NCBI RefSeq assembly: GCF_000240165.1
Contig: NC_017586.1
Span: 4,278,001 to 4,342,000 of the forward strand
DNA length: 64,000 nt
Reading direction: 5' to 3'
Source: Streptantibioticus cattleyicolor NRRL 8057 = DSM 46488
Lineage (GTDB): Bacteria; Actinomycetota; Actinomycetes; Streptomycetales; Streptomycetaceae
This document shows positions 52,798 to 62,396 of this stretch, one piece after another. Under the pieces are notes generated by a model. The model was not told the origin of the DNA. It made no database searches and saw only the letters and a list, made by a program, of their open reading frames with translations. Position numbers and translations under genes: made by a program. Numbering within the stretch: the stretch's first letter is position 1; every line of letters begins with the position of its first letter.

Positions 52798-55700
52798 GTG
52801 GCTTCCCGTATCACCGATGCCGAGCAGCTCAAGGAGGTGCTCGGCATCCCGTTCACCACGGAGCAGCTGGCGTGCATCACCGCGCCGCCGGCTCCGCAGG
52901 TCGTCGTGGCCGGGGCCGGGTCCGGCAAGACGACGGTGATGGCCGCGCGGGTGGTGTGGCTGGTGGGCACCGGACAGGTGGCGCCGGAACAGGTGCTGGG
53001 GCTGACGTTCACCAACAAGGCCGCCGGCGAGCTGGCCGAGCGGGTGCGCAAGGCGCTGGAACGGGCCGGGGTCACCGAGGCCGACCCGGCCGACCCGGAG
53101 CAGGCCCCCGGGGAGCCGCGGATCTCCACCTACCACGCCTTCGCCGGCCAGCTCCTGGCCGACCACGGGCTGCGCATCGGCCTGGAACCGCAGGCCAGGC
53201 TGCTCGCCGACGCCACCCGCTACCAGCTCGCCGCCCGCGTGCTGCACACCGCCCCCGGCCCCTACCCCGCGCTCACCAAGGGGCTCCCCGCCCTCGCCGC
53301 CGACCTGCTCGCGCTCGACGGCGAGCTGGCCGAACACCTCGTCCCCCTCGACCGGCTGCGCGAGCACGACACCGAGCTGGCCGGCCACCTCGACCCGCTC
53401 GACCCCGCCACCCGCGGCTACGCCTGGGTCGGCGAGGTACGCCCCGCGGTACGGGCCCGTACCGAGCTGGCCGGGCTCGTCGAGCGCTACCGCGCCGAGA
53501 AGAACAGCCGCGACCTGCTCGACTTCGGCGACCAGATAGCGCTGGCCGCCACCCTCGCCCGGGAGCGTCCCGAGGTGGGACGCACGCTGCGCCAGGAGTT
53601 CGCGGTCGTCCTGCTCGACGAGTACCAGGACACCTCGGTCGCCCAGCGGATCATGCTCTCCGGGCTCTTCGGCGCCGGCACCGGCCACCCGGTCACCGCG
53701 GTGGGCGACCCCTGCCAGGCGATCTACGGCTGGCGCGGCGCCTCGGTGGCCAACCTCGACGACTTCCCCGACCACTTCCGCGCCGCCGACGGCACCCCGG
53801 CCCGCCGCTACTCGCTCAGCGAGAACCGGCGCAGCGGCGGACGTCTGCTCGCCTTCGCCAACCGGCTCGCCGCTCCGCTGCGCGCCCGCCACGAAGGCGT
53901 CGAGGCGCTGCGCCCTGCCCCCGGCGCCGAACGGGACGGGATGGCGCGCTGCGCCTTGCTGCCCACTCAGGACGAGGAGATCGCCTGGCTCGCCGACCGC
54001 ATCGCCCACCTGACGGCCACCGGCACCCCGCCCGGGGAGATCGCGGTGCTGTGCCGCACCGCCGGCCAGTTCGCCGAGGTGCACGCCGCCCTGGTGGCCC
54101 GCGAGGTGCCGGTGGAGGTGGTGGGGCTGGCCGGGCTGCTGCACCTGCCGGAGATCGCCGACCTGGTCGCCACCTGCCAGGTGCTCCAGGACCCGACGGC
54201 CAACGCCGCCCTGGTCCGGCTGCTCACCGGCCCCCGCTGGCGCATCGGCCCCCGTGACCTGGCGCTGCTCGGCCGCCGCGCCCGCCTGCTGGTGCGGTAC
54301 GGACCGGCCGGCCCGGACCCCGACGCGCCCCCCGCCGACCGGCTGGCGCTCGCCGTCGAGGGCGTCGACCCCGCCGAGGTCGTCTCCCTCGCCGACGCCC
54401 TGGAGACGTTCCTGGAGCCCCAGGGCCACGACGACGGCCTGCCGTTCTCCGCCGAGGCCCGGGTACGGTTCGCGCTGCTCGCCGCCGAGATACGCGACCT
54501 GCGGCGCTCGCTGGCCGACCCGCTGATGGACATCCTCCACCGGGTGCTCGCCGTCACCGGCCTGGAGGTGGAGCTGGCCGCGTCCCCGTACGCGCTGGCC
54601 GCCCGCCGCCGCGAGACCCTGCAGAACTTCCTGGACGTCGCGGCCGGCTTCGCCGCCCTCGACGGCGCCACCACCCTCGCCTCCTTCCTCGCCTTCCTGC
54701 GCACCGCCGAGCAGTACGAGAAGGGGCTCGACAGCTCGCTGCCCGGCGGCGACAACACCGTCAAGGTGATGACCGCGCACAAGTCCAAGGGCCTGGAATG
54801 GGACGTGGTGGCCGTGCCCGGCCTGGTCAAGGACGCCTTCCCGAGCGGCCGGGTACGCGAGCTGTGGCCCTGGCACGGCCAGGTGCTGCCGTACCCGCTG
54901 CGCGGTGACGCGGCCACCTTGCCGCAGGTCACGCAGTGGACCAAGAAGGGGCTCGACGCCTTCAAGGAGGAGATGAAGGGCCACAACGCCACCGAGGAGC
55001 TGCGGCTGGGGTACGTCACCTTCACCCGTCCGCGTTCGCTGCTGCTCGCCTCCGGCCACTGGTGGGGGCCGACCCAGCGCCGGCGCCGCGGCCCCTCGGA
55101 GTTCCTGCTGCGGCTGCGCGAGCACTGCGAGGAAGGCCACGGCGAGGTCGAGCACTGGGCCGAGGAGCCCGCGGACGACGCCGAGAACCCCGCGCTGGAC
55201 CGCCCCGCCGACCACGTCTGGCCGCTGCCGCTCGACCCCGGCGCGTTCGCCCGCCGCAAGGACGCCGCCGACACGGTACGTGCCCTGCTCGCGGCGACCC
55301 CGCCGCCGGAGGAGGACCCCTCGGCCGGCGGGAACGGCCCCGTACCCGCGCTGCCCCGGCAGGCCGGCGACCCGGACGGGCTCACCCCCGAGGAACGCCG
55401 GCTGGTGATGTCCTGGGACCGCGACCTCGACGTGCTCGCCGGGGAGCTGCGGCGGGCCCAACAGCGGGTGCGCGAGGTCCCGCTGCCGCCCTCGCTGACC
55501 GCCACCGAGCTGATGCGGCTGGCCGCCGACCCGGACGCCTTCGCCGCCGAACTGGCCCGGCCGATGCCGCGTGAGCCCCGCCCCGCCGCGCGCCGCGGCA
55601 CCCGGTTCCACGCCTGGCTGGAGTCGCGCTTCGACGAGCTGCCGCTGATCGGCCTGGATGAGCTGCCCGGGATGGAACCGGAGGCACCCGAGGAGATCGC

Positions 55701-56088
55701 CGACGAACGGGACCTCGCCGAGCTGAAGGAAGCCTTCCTGCGCACCCCCTACGCCGACCGCGTCCCCTACCGGATCGAGGCCCCCTTCCAGCTCCGGCTG
55801 GCCGGCCGCACCGTACGCGGCCGGATCGACGCCGTCTACCGCGATCCCGACGGCTCCTTCGAACTCGTCGACTGGAAGACCGGCCGCCCCGGCACCGCCG
55901 ACCCCCTGCAACTCGCGATCTACCGCCTCGCCTGGGCCGAAACCCACCACCTCCCCCCGCACCATGTCCGCGCCTGCTTCGTCCACATCCGCACCGGCGA
56001 GATCGTCCGCCCCACCGCCCTGCCCGGCCGCGCGGAACTGGAACGCCTGATAGCGGAAGAACCGAAAGCGCCGCCCCAGGAGCCATGA
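52798..56088 (+). CDS. adnB: ATP-dependent DNA helicase-nuclease AdnB
   Basis: A 1096-residue partner of AdnA. Motif I GAGSGKTT, motif II LLDEYQDTS, motif III GDPCQAIYGW, the MTAHKSKGLEW motif and the nuclease ELVDWKTGRP are intact. No Fe-S cysteine set is visible, distinguishing it from AdnA. The pair forms an AddAB/RecBCD-like end-resection machine. GTG 52798 lies 6 nt after TAGCCT, with no ribosome-binding site, so this gene probably has its own leaderless promoter instead of reading through from adnA. Confidence 0.93.
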   Translation: MASRITDAEQLKEVLGIPFTTEQLACITAPPAPQVVVAGAGSGKTTVMAARVVWLVGTGQVAPEQVLGLTFTNKAAGELAERVRKALERAGVTEADPADPEQAPGEPRISTYHAFAGQLLADHGLRIGLEPQARLLADATRYQLAARVLHTAPGPYPALTKGLPALAADLLALDGELAEHLVPLDRLREHDTELAGHLDPLDPATRGYAWVGEVRPAVRARTELAGLVERYRAEKNSRDLLDFGDQIALAATLARERPEVGRTLRQEFAVVLLDEYQDTSVAQRIMLSGLFGAGTGHPVTAVGDPCQAIYGWRGASVANLDDFPDHFRAADGTPARRYSLSENRRSGGRLLAFANRLAAPLRARHEGVEALRPAPGAERDGMARCALLPTQDEEIAWLADRIAHLTATGTPPGEIAVLCRTAGQFAEVHAALVAREVPVEVVGLAGLLHLPEIADLVATCQVLQDPTANAALVRLLTGPRWRIGPRDLALLGRRARLLVRYGPAGPDPDAPPADRLALAVEGVDPAEVVSLADALETFLEPQGHDDGLPFSAEARVRFALLAAEIRDLRRSLADPLMDILHRVLAVTGLEVELAASPYALAARRRETLQNFLDVAAGFAALDGATTLASFLAFLRTAEQYEKGLDSSLPGGDNTVKVMTAHKSKGLEWDVVAVPGLVKDAFPSGRVRELWPWHGQVLPYPLRGDAATLPQVTQWTKKGLDAFKEEMKGHNATEELRLGYVTFTRPRSLLLASGHWWGPTQRRRRGPSEFLLRLREHCEEGHGEVEHWAEEPADDAENPALDRPADHVWPLPLDPGAFARRKDAADTVRALLAATPPPEEDPSAGGNGPVPALPRQAGDPDGLTPEERRLVMSWDRDLDVLAGELRRAQQRVREVPLPPSLTATELMRLAADPDAFAAELARPMPREPRPAARRGTRFHAWLESRFDELPLIGLDELPGMEPEAPEEIADERDLAELKEAFLRTPYADRVPYRIEAPFQLRLAGRTVRGRIDAVYRDPDGSFELVDWKTGRPGTADPLQLAIYRLAWAETHHLPPHHVRACFVHIRTGEIVRPTALPGRAELERLIAEEPKAPPQEP

Positions 56089-56696
56089 GCCCGGGTGCCC
56101 CGTCCCGCCCCGCCCCGCCGCCTGGCCGCCGGGCCACGGGGTCACGCCGCGCGCGGCGTGACCCGCCCGCCGGGGCGTCCCTCGCGTCCGCTCGCGCGCC
56201 GGGACCCGTCCCGGGTCCGCGCCGGGTGCGCCTCGGTACGGCCGCCGGGCCGCCCGCCCGGCAGGTCCGTCGCTTCGCGCAGGCGGGCGTGAGCTGCCCG
56301 TCGGCCTTGCGCCGGGTGGGCGTCGGCAGCGCCGTCCGACTCCGCGCTGCCCCGTGGTGGTGCCCCGCGGCGTGATCCGCCCGCCGGGGCGTCCGCCACG
56401 TCCGCCCGCGCGTCGGGCCCCGACCCGGGCCCCCGCCGGATGCACCTCGGTACGGCTACCGGGCCGCCCACCCGGGCCCCGACAGGCCCGTCGCTTCGCG
56501 CAGACGGGCATGACCCCCGCCGGCCCCCGCCACGTGGGCGTCGGCAGCGCCGCCTGCCACGTGGTGGCGCAACGAGGCGTGACCCGCACGGCCTGCCGGG
56601 GCGTCGGGCACGTCGGGCCGAGCCGTACGGAGCGCTCGGGGGTTCCTCCGGTGGGCGGGCGGAACGGGGTGGGCGGGGCCCGGATAGGCTCGCGGT
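56089..56696. other. 608-bp noncoding region with degenerate tandem repeats
   Basis: Open frames cross this region but are Arg/Pro-rich with no conserved character. A repeat of about 207-214 bp begins at 56155, 56369 and 56576 (third copy partial). The M20 gene promoter (TAGGCT at 56685-56690) lies at its end. Confidence 0.55.
56155..56640 (+). repeat. Degenerate tandem repeat, unit about 210 bp
   Basis: Unit landmarks recur: GGCGTGACCCGCCCGCCGGG (copy 1), CTCGGTACGGC, CGTCGCTTCGCGCAG and GGGCGTCGGCAGCGCCG. Copies start at 56155, 56369 and 56576; the last keeps about 60 bp. Confidence 0.75.
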
Positions 56697-58094
56697 ATGA
56701 GCACCGAGCCGGACGCCGTCGTCCGCGCGTACATCGACGCGCACCGCGCCGCCTTCCTCGACGACCTCGCCGAGTGGCTGCGCATCCCCTCCGTATCCGC
56801 CGACCCGGAGCGCGCCGGGGACGTGGCGCGCAGCGCCGAGTGGCTCGCGGCGGAGTTGAGCGCGACGGGGTTCCCGGTGGCCGAGGTGTGGCCCACCGAG
56901 GGCCTTCCGGCGGTGTACGCGGAGTGGCCGAGCGCCGACCCGGGGGCGCCGACGGTGCTGGTCTACGGCCACCACGACGTACAGCCCGCGGCGCGCGCGG
57001 ACGGCTGGGACACCGAGCCGTTCGAGCCGGTGGTCCGGGACGGCCGGATGTACGGGCGGGGCGCCGCCGACGACAAGGGGCAGGTGTTCTTCCACACCCT
57101 GGGGGTGCGCGCCCACCTGGCGGCCACCGGCCGGGACACCCCAGCGGTCAACCTCAAGCTGCTGATCGAGGGCGAGGAGGAGTCCGGCTCGCCGCACTTC
57201 GCCGCCCTGCTGCGGGAGCGGGCCGACCGCCTCGCCTGTGACGCGGTGATCGTCTCGGACACCGGCATGTGGGACGAGCGGACCCCCACGGTCTGCACCG
57301 GCATGCGCGGCCTGACCGACTGCCAGATCGACCTGTACGGGCCCGACCAGGACATCCACTCCGGTTCGTTCGGCGGCGCGGTGCCCAACCCGGCCACCGA
57401 GGCCGCCCGGCTGGCCGCCGCCCTGCACGACGAGGACCGCCGGGTCACCGTGCCCGGGTTCTACGACGGGGTGATCGAACTCACCGACCGGGAGCGGGCG
57501 CTCTTCGCCGAGCTCCCCTTCGACGAGGCCGCCTGGCTGCGCGCCGCCAAGTCGCACGCCCTCCTCGGCGAGGCCGGCTACCGCACCCTGGAACGCGTCT
57601 GGGCCCGCCCGACCGCCGAGGTCAACGGCGTGGTCGGGGGGTACACCGGCCCCGGCGGCAAGACGATCGTGCCCTCGTCCGCCCAGCTGAAGCTGTCGTT
57701 CCGGCTGGTCGCCGGGCAGGACCCGGCCGCCGTGGAGCGCGCGGTACGCGCCTGGGTGGCCGGCCGGCTGCCGGACGGCATCCGGCACGAGATCACCTTC
57801 TGGGGCGCCACCCGCCCGTGCCTGACCCCGCTGGACCACCCGGCGCTCCAGTCGGTGGTGCGCTCGATGGGCCGGGCCTTCCAGTCCAAGATCCTCTTCA
57901 CCAGGGAGGGCGGCTCCGGTCCGGCCGCCGACCTCCAGGACGTTCTCGAGGTGCCGGTGCTCTTCCTGGGAATTTCCGTGCCGTCCGACGGTTGGCACTC
58001 GGTGAACGAGAAGGTCGAACTCGACCTGCTCCTCAAGGGCGTGGAGACCGCCGCGTACCTGTGGGGCGACCTCGGCGAACACTGGCACCGCTGA
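56697..58094 (+). CDS. M20 family metallopeptidase (dipeptidase)
   Basis: A 465-residue dizinc peptidase. Metal and catalytic motifs are YGHHDVQP, GRGAADDKGQ, IEGEEESGS and the late HSVNEK His. The lid/dimerisation domain lies at about 200-370 (GPDQDIHSGSFGGAVPNP). Members cleave dipeptides; the natural substrate is unknown. ATG 56697 lies 6 nt after TAGGCT and lacks a Shine-Dalgarno site, a leaderless pattern. It is followed 59 bp later by nudC on the same strand. Confidence 0.92.
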   Translation: MSTEPDAVVRAYIDAHRAAFLDDLAEWLRIPSVSADPERAGDVARSAEWLAAELSATGFPVAEVWPTEGLPAVYAEWPSADPGAPTVLVYGHHDVQPAARADGWDTEPFEPVVRDGRMYGRGAADDKGQVFFHTLGVRAHLAATGRDTPAVNLKLLIEGEEESGSPHFAALLRERADRLACDAVIVSDTGMWDERTPTVCTGMRGLTDCQIDLYGPDQDIHSGSFGGAVPNPATEAARLAAALHDEDRRVTVPGFYDGVIELTDRERALFAELPFDEAAWLRAAKSHALLGEAGYRTLERVWARPTAEVNGVVGGYTGPGGKTIVPSSAQLKLSFRLVAGQDPAAVERAVRAWVAGRLPDGIRHEITFWGATRPCLTPLDHPALQSVVRSMGRAFQSKILFTREGGSGPAADLQDVLEVPVLFLGISVPSDGWHSVNEKVELDLLLKGVETAAYLWGDLGEHWHR

Positions 58095-58153
58095 CCGGTT
58101 CGCCGCACCCGCTGACCGACCCATCCACGCCGAACGGGGAGTTGGAAGCCGTC

Positions 58154-59095
58154 TTGTCCCTCGCAGAGCCGCCCCTGAGCAGTGCCGAGCCGCAAGCCCC
58201 GCTGGCGCTCACCCGCGCCACGGTCGACCGCGCCGCCCACCACCGTCTGGACGAGGCCTGGCTGGCCGCCGCCTGGAGCCACCCCAGCACCCGGGTGCTG
58301 GTGGTCTCCGGCGGCCAGGTGCTCGTCGAGGACACCGCGGACGGCGGTGTCGAGCTGGTGCTGGTGCCCTCCTTCGAGGCGCCGTACGCGGAGAACCACC
58401 GTTACTTCCTGGGCACCGACGACGGGGTGAGCTACTTCGCCGTCCAGAAGGACGCGCTGCCCGGCAGGATGGACGACGCCGCGCGCCCGGCCGGGCTGCG
58501 CGAGGTCGGCGGGGTGCTGTCGGAGCGCGACGCGGGGCTGATGGTGCACGCGGTGGCGCTGGAGAACTGGCAGCGGCTGCATCGTTTCTGCTCGCGCTGC
58601 GGCGAACGCACCGTGATAGCCGCGGCCGGTCACGTGCGCCGCTGCCCGGCGTGCGGCGCCGAGCACTACCCGCGTACCGACCCGGCGGTGATCATGCTGG
58701 TCACCGACTCGCGGGACCGGGCGCTGCTGGGCCGGCAGGTGCACTGGCCGGAGGGGCGCTTCTCCACGCTGGCCGGCTTCGTGGAGCCGGGCGAGTCCGC
58801 CGAGCAGGCGGTGGTGCGCGAGGTGGCCGAGGAGGCCGGGGTGCGCGTCGGTGAGGTCGGCTACGTGGCCAGCCAGCCGTGGCCGTTCCCGTCCAGCCTG
58901 ATGCTGGGGTTCACCGCCCGCGCGGTCTCCGAGGAGATACAGGTGGACGGCGAGGAGATCCACGAGGCCCGCTGGTTCTCCCGGGCCGACTACCGGGCGG
59001 CCATCGAGTCCGGCGAGGTGCTGCCGCCGACCGGGATCTCCATCGCGGCCCGGCTGATCGAGAACTGGTACGGCGAACCGCTGCCGCGCCGCTGA
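58154..59095 (+). CDS. nudC: NADH/NAD+ diphosphatase NudC
   Basis: A 313-residue Nudix enzyme. The N-terminal domain is followed by a zinc ribbon (CSRC and CPAC), then the Nudix box (GFVEPGESAEQAVVREVAEEAG) and the NudC-specific SQPWPFPSSLM. It cleaves NAD(H) to NMN(H) and AMP, and decaps NAD-capped RNA in other bacteria. The TTG at 58154 has GGAAG 5 nt upstream. An earlier TTG (58142) is possible. Terminated by the bidirectional hairpin at 59103. Confidence 0.94.
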   Translation: MSLAEPPLSSAEPQAPLALTRATVDRAAHHRLDEAWLAAAWSHPSTRVLVVSGGQVLVEDTADGGVELVLVPSFEAPYAENHRYFLGTDDGVSYFAVQKDALPGRMDDAARPAGLREVGGVLSERDAGLMVHAVALENWQRLHRFCSRCGERTVIAAAGHVRRCPACGAEHYPRTDPAVIMLVTDSRDRALLGRQVHWPEGRFSTLAGFVEPGESAEQAVVREVAEEAGVRVGEVGYVASQPWPFPSSLMLGFTARAVSEEIQVDGEEIHEARWFSRADYRAAIESGEVLPPTGISIAARLIENWYGEPLPRR

Positions 59096-59102
59096 GCCCC
59101 GT

Positions 59103-59133
59103 CCGGCCCGGCCCCGCGTAAGGGCCGGGCCGG
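59103..59133. terminator. Bidirectional terminator between nudC and mycoredoxin
   Basis: A perfect 12-bp stem (59103-59114 with 59122-59133) with a 7-nt loop between convergent genes. Confidence 0.8.
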
Positions 59134-59165
59134 CGTGCGTCCGGCCGCGCGGAACGGCCGCCGGA

Positions 59166-59408
59166 TCAGGCCGCGATCTTGGCCTTGACCTGGGCCAGGG
59201 ACGGGTTGGTCAGGGTGCTGCCGTCGGCGAAGAGCACGGTGGGCACCGTCTGGTTGCCGCCGTTGGCCTTCTCCACGAAGGCGGCCGATTCCGGGTCCTG
59301 CTCAATGTTGATCTCGGTGTAGGCGATGCCCTCGCGGTCGAGCTGGCTCTTGAGGCGACGGCAGTAGCCGCACCAGGTGGTGCTGTACATCGTCACAGTG
59401 CCCTGCAT
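59166..59408 (-). CDS. mrx1: Mycoredoxin (glutaredoxin-like)
   Basis: An 80-residue thioredoxin-fold protein with the CGYC active site (TTWCGYCRRLK) and the cis-Pro loop (NQTVPTVLF). Mycoredoxins reduce mixed disulphides of mycothiol in actinobacteria. Its position between nudC and uvrD2 is as in mycobacteria, supporting the call. The ATG at 59408 has GGAG about 10 nt upstream; an ATG at 59435 would add 9 residues. Transcribed away from uvrD2. Confidence 0.93.
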   Translation of the reverse strand: MQGTVTMYSTTWCGYCRRLKSQLDREGIAYTEINIEQDPESAAFVEKANGGNQTVPTVLFADGSTLTNPSLAQVKAKIAA

Positions 59409-59619
59409 CGGTCCGTGGCTCCTTCGTGTCGGCACGACCGCCGTTCCGGACGGGCCATCCCGCCGGCGTCCCGCACGGTCGCGGTGCGTGATTCAGGAGG
59501 GAGAACGCGTGACCGGGACGGACCATTCCCGGACACGTTCCGATGTGACCTTATGACTTACGGTTGCCGCCTGTGGACAACTTTGCCGGACGTCCGCGCC
59601 GAGCTGGCAGCATGGCGGG

Positions 59620-61902
59620 GTGACCACATCACGTACCGAAGCCTCGCTCTTCCCGGCCGCCCCGGAATCGGCGGACGCGGTGCTCGACGGGCTCGACCCC
59701 GAGCAGCGTGCCGTCGCCACGGCGCTGCACGGGCCGGTGTGCGTGCTGGCGGGCGCGGGCACGGGTAAGACCCGCGCCATCACCCACCGCATCGCCTACG
59801 GGGTGCGGGCGGGCATCCTGCAGCCGGGCAGCGTGCTGGCGGTCACCTTCACGGCGCGCGCGGCGGGGGAGATGCGCGGCCGGCTGCGGCGGCTCGGCGC
59901 GGGCGGGGTGCAGGCCCGCACCTTCCACTCGGCGGCCCTGCGCCAGCTCCAGTTCTTCTGGCCCCGGGTGATCGGCGGCGAGCTGCCCCGGCTCGTCGAC
60001 CGCAAGGCACCTCTGGTCGCCGAGTCCGCCACCCGCGGCCGGCTGCGGCTGGACCGCACCGAGCTGCGGGACGTCACCGCGGAGATCGAGTGGGCCAAGG
60101 TCACCCAGACCGCCGCCGAGGACTACCCGCTCGCCGCCGCCAAGGCCGGCCGCGAGGCCCCCCGCGACCCCGCCGAGATCGCCCGCGTCTACGCCGGCTA
60201 CGAGGAGCTCAAGCGCGAGCGCGGCGTGCTCGACTTCGAGGACGTGCTGCTGCTCACCGTCGCCGTACTGGAGGACCGCCCCGACGTCGCCGACCAGGTG
60301 CGCGCCCAGTACCAGCACTTCGTGGTCGACGAGTACCAGGACGTCAGCCCGCTCCAGCAGCGCCTGCTCGACCTGTGGCTCGGCGGCCGGGACAGCCTGT
60401 GCGTGGTCGGCGACGCCGGCCAGACCATCTACTCCTTCACCGGCGCTACCCCCGAATACCTGCTGGCCTTCCGCACCCGTTACCCGCGGGCCACCGTGGT
60501 CGAGCTGGTCCGCGACTACCGCTCCACCCCGCAGGTGGTCCACCTGGCCAACGGCGTGCTCGCCGGGGCCCGCGGCAAGGCCGCCGCCCACCGGCTGGAG
60601 CTGGTCGCCCAGCGCGAGCCCGGCCCGGCCCCGCTGTTCACCGAGTACGCCGACGAGCCCGCCGAGGCCGAGGGCACCGCCCGCCGCGTCCGGCAGCTGA
60701 TCGACACCGGGGTGCGCCCCAGCGAGATCGCCGTGCTCTACCGGGTCAACGCCCAGTCGGAGATCTACGAGCAGGCGCTGGCCGACGCCGGGGTGCCCTA
60801 TCAACTGCGCGGCGCAGAGCGGTTCTTCGAGCGTCCCGAGGTGCGGGAGGCCGGGATGCTGCTGCGCGGCGCCGCCCGGGCCGGCTCCGGCGCCGACCCC
60901 ACGCTCGCCGACGCCGACGTGCCCGGCCAGGTGCGGGCCGTGCTCGGCGCCCGGGGCTGGTCCCCGCAGCCGCCGGCCGGCGCCGGGGCCGCCCGGGACC
61001 GCTGGGAGTCGCTGGCCGCGCTGGTCCGCCTCGCCGAGGAGTTCTGCCAGGCGTCCGCCCGGGCCGGCGGCCCCGCGCCCACCCTGGCGGACTTCGTGGC
61101 CGAGCTGGACGCCCGGGCCGCCGTGCAGCACGCGCCCACCGTCGAGGGGGTCACCCTGGCCTCGCTGCACGCCGCCAAGGGTCTGGAGTGGGACGCGGTC
61201 TTCCTGGTCGGCCTCACCGAGGGCACCTTGCCGATCACCTACGCCAGGACCGATGAGCAGATCGAGGAGGAGCGGCGGCTGCTCTACGTCGGGGTCACCC
61301 GGGCCCGGGTGCACCTGGCGCTCTCCTGGGCGCTCTCCCGGTCCCCGGGCGGCCGGGGCGGACGGCGCCCGTCCCGCTTCCTGACCGGTCTGCGGCGCGG
61401 TGCGGTGGGGGGCGTCGTCGCGGGGCGGCCGGGCGGGGCGACCGGGTCACGCGGTGACGCGGGGACGGAGGCGGCGCGGCGGCGTCGGCGCGGTCCGGTG
61501 CGCTGCCGGGTCTGCGGGCGCACCCTGTCCGAGGCCGGCGAGATCAAGCTGATGCGCTGCGAGGACTGCCCGTCCGACCTGGACGAGTCGCTCTACGAGC
61601 GGCTGCGTGACTGGCGGGCCGGGCGCGCCGCCGAGCTGGGGCAGCCGGCGTTCTGCGTCTTCACCGACAAGACGCTGATGGCCATCGCCGAGCGGTTGCC
61701 GGCCGAGGAGTCCGAGCTGGTGCGGATCGCCGGCGTGGGGACGCGCAAGGCGGCCCGGTTCGGCGCCGAGGTACTGGCCCTGGTGGCCGGCCGCGGTGCG
61801 GAAACCGCAGGTGGAACGGGTGACGAGGGCCCCGACACAAACGGAATGGAGGGTTCGGCCAAATCGGCCGTCCAGCCTGTTACGGATCCGTCGAATAAAT
61901 AG
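59620..61902 (+). CDS. uvrD2: ATP-dependent DNA helicase UvrD2
   Basis: A 760-residue SF1 helicase. Motif I AGAGTGKT, motif II VVDEYQDVS, motif III GDAGQTIYSF and VGVTRARVHL are present. After the motor come a tetracysteine zinc motif (CRVCG, then CEDC) and a C-terminal HRDC domain (DKTLMAIAERLPAEESELV). The combination defines actinobacterial UvrD2. It is smaller than RecB-like AdnAB. GTG 59620 lies 6 nt after CAGCAT, with TTGCCG at 59583 as a distant -35; a leaderless mRNA is likely. The wblC promoter overlaps its stop codon. Confidence 0.94.
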   Translation: MTTSRTEASLFPAAPESADAVLDGLDPEQRAVATALHGPVCVLAGAGTGKTRAITHRIAYGVRAGILQPGSVLAVTFTARAAGEMRGRLRRLGAGGVQARTFHSAALRQLQFFWPRVIGGELPRLVDRKAPLVAESATRGRLRLDRTELRDVTAEIEWAKVTQTAAEDYPLAAAKAGREAPRDPAEIARVYAGYEELKRERGVLDFEDVLLLTVAVLEDRPDVADQVRAQYQHFVVDEYQDVSPLQQRLLDLWLGGRDSLCVVGDAGQTIYSFTGATPEYLLAFRTRYPRATVVELVRDYRSTPQVVHLANGVLAGARGKAAAHRLELVAQREPGPAPLFTEYADEPAEAEGTARRVRQLIDTGVRPSEIAVLYRVNAQSEIYEQALADAGVPYQLRGAERFFERPEVREAGMLLRGAARAGSGADPTLADADVPGQVRAVLGARGWSPQPPAGAGAARDRWESLAALVRLAEEFCQASARAGGPAPTLADFVAELDARAAVQHAPTVEGVTLASLHAAKGLEWDAVFLVGLTEGTLPITYARTDEQIEEERRLLYVGVTRARVHLALSWALSRSPGGRGGRRPSRFLTGLRRGAVGGVVAGRPGGATGSRGDAGTEAARRRRRGPVRCRVCGRTLSEAGEIKLMRCEDCPSDLDESLYERLRDWRAGRAAELGQPAFCVFTDKTLMAIAERLPAEESELVRIAGVGTRKAARFGAEVLALVAGRGAETAGGTGDEGPDTNGMEGSAKSAVQPVTDPSNK

Positions 61903-61933
61903 TTTGCGCACGCCGCGGGAATCCTCATAGCCT
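61893..61933 (+). promoter_or_regulatory. wblC promoter with upstream AT-rich block
   Basis: TTGCGC (61904-61909) is 18 nt from TAGCCT (61928-61933). Directly upstream lies GAATAAATAG (61893-61902), an AT-rich block that overlaps the uvrD2 stop. WhiB7-activated promoters carry such a block beside the -35, bound by the AT-hook, so autoactivation is expected. Confidence 0.7.
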
Positions 61934-62051
61934 GCGGTAGCACGGTAACCGAGGCTCTTCCGGGAGTTCGGGAAGCCATGATGTACTGAGTCCGCGCGGC
62001 TCGGTACAGCCGCCCGTCCGCACTACGAGACGCCGAGAGGAGGCGAGTTCA

Positions 62052-62396
62052 GTGGCCAGCATCATCACGATCAACAAAATGACCGGTCGTCCGGCCATCG
62101 CCTCCTGCCTGCCCGGCGCTCCGGCGCTGCGATCCGCCCTTGTCTCCGCCGCTGCCCTCCGTGGCACCGGTGTCGCAGGCGGCCGTATCGAGCGAGCGTT
62201 CCAGGCACCGATGGCGGAAGCGGCGCAGGCGCCCCGCTATGCGCTCGCGGCCAACGGTGCCGATTCCCGCCAGCAGTGGGCCCAGGGCGGCTTCACCGCC
62301 AATGGCAACGGCACTGGCAGCACGACCGTAGCGACGCACCACGACAGCAAGATGCGGGCCTTCCGCGGGCTCGAACCCTGGAGAGATCCAGCCTGA
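62052..62396 (+). CDS. Upstream reading frame in the wblC leader
   Basis: A GTG-initiated frame of 114 codons with a strong site (GAGAGGAGG) 7-10 nt upstream. The product begins MASIITINKMTGRPAIASC and has no hydrophobic or catalytic signature. G+C at third positions is only moderately high. Its stop lies 24 nt before the terminator stem. Translation of this frame probably controls terminator formation for wblC. It is longer than the short leader frames usually described for whiB7 genes. Confidence 0.65.
   Translation: MASIITINKMTGRPAIASCLPGAPALRSALVSAAALRGTGVAGGRIERAFQAPMAEAAQAPRYALAANGADSRQQWAQGGFTANGNGTGSTTVATHHDSKMRAFRGLEPWRDPA

Noticed and set aside
52570-56589. Long minus-strand open frame (over 1300 codons) opposite adnB
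   Set aside because: Same reason: a compositional shadow of adnB with no domain signature.
56142-56690. Arg-rich open frames on both strands across the tandem repeats
   Set aside because: They exist on both strands with equal poor character, as expected of repeat DNA lacking stops.
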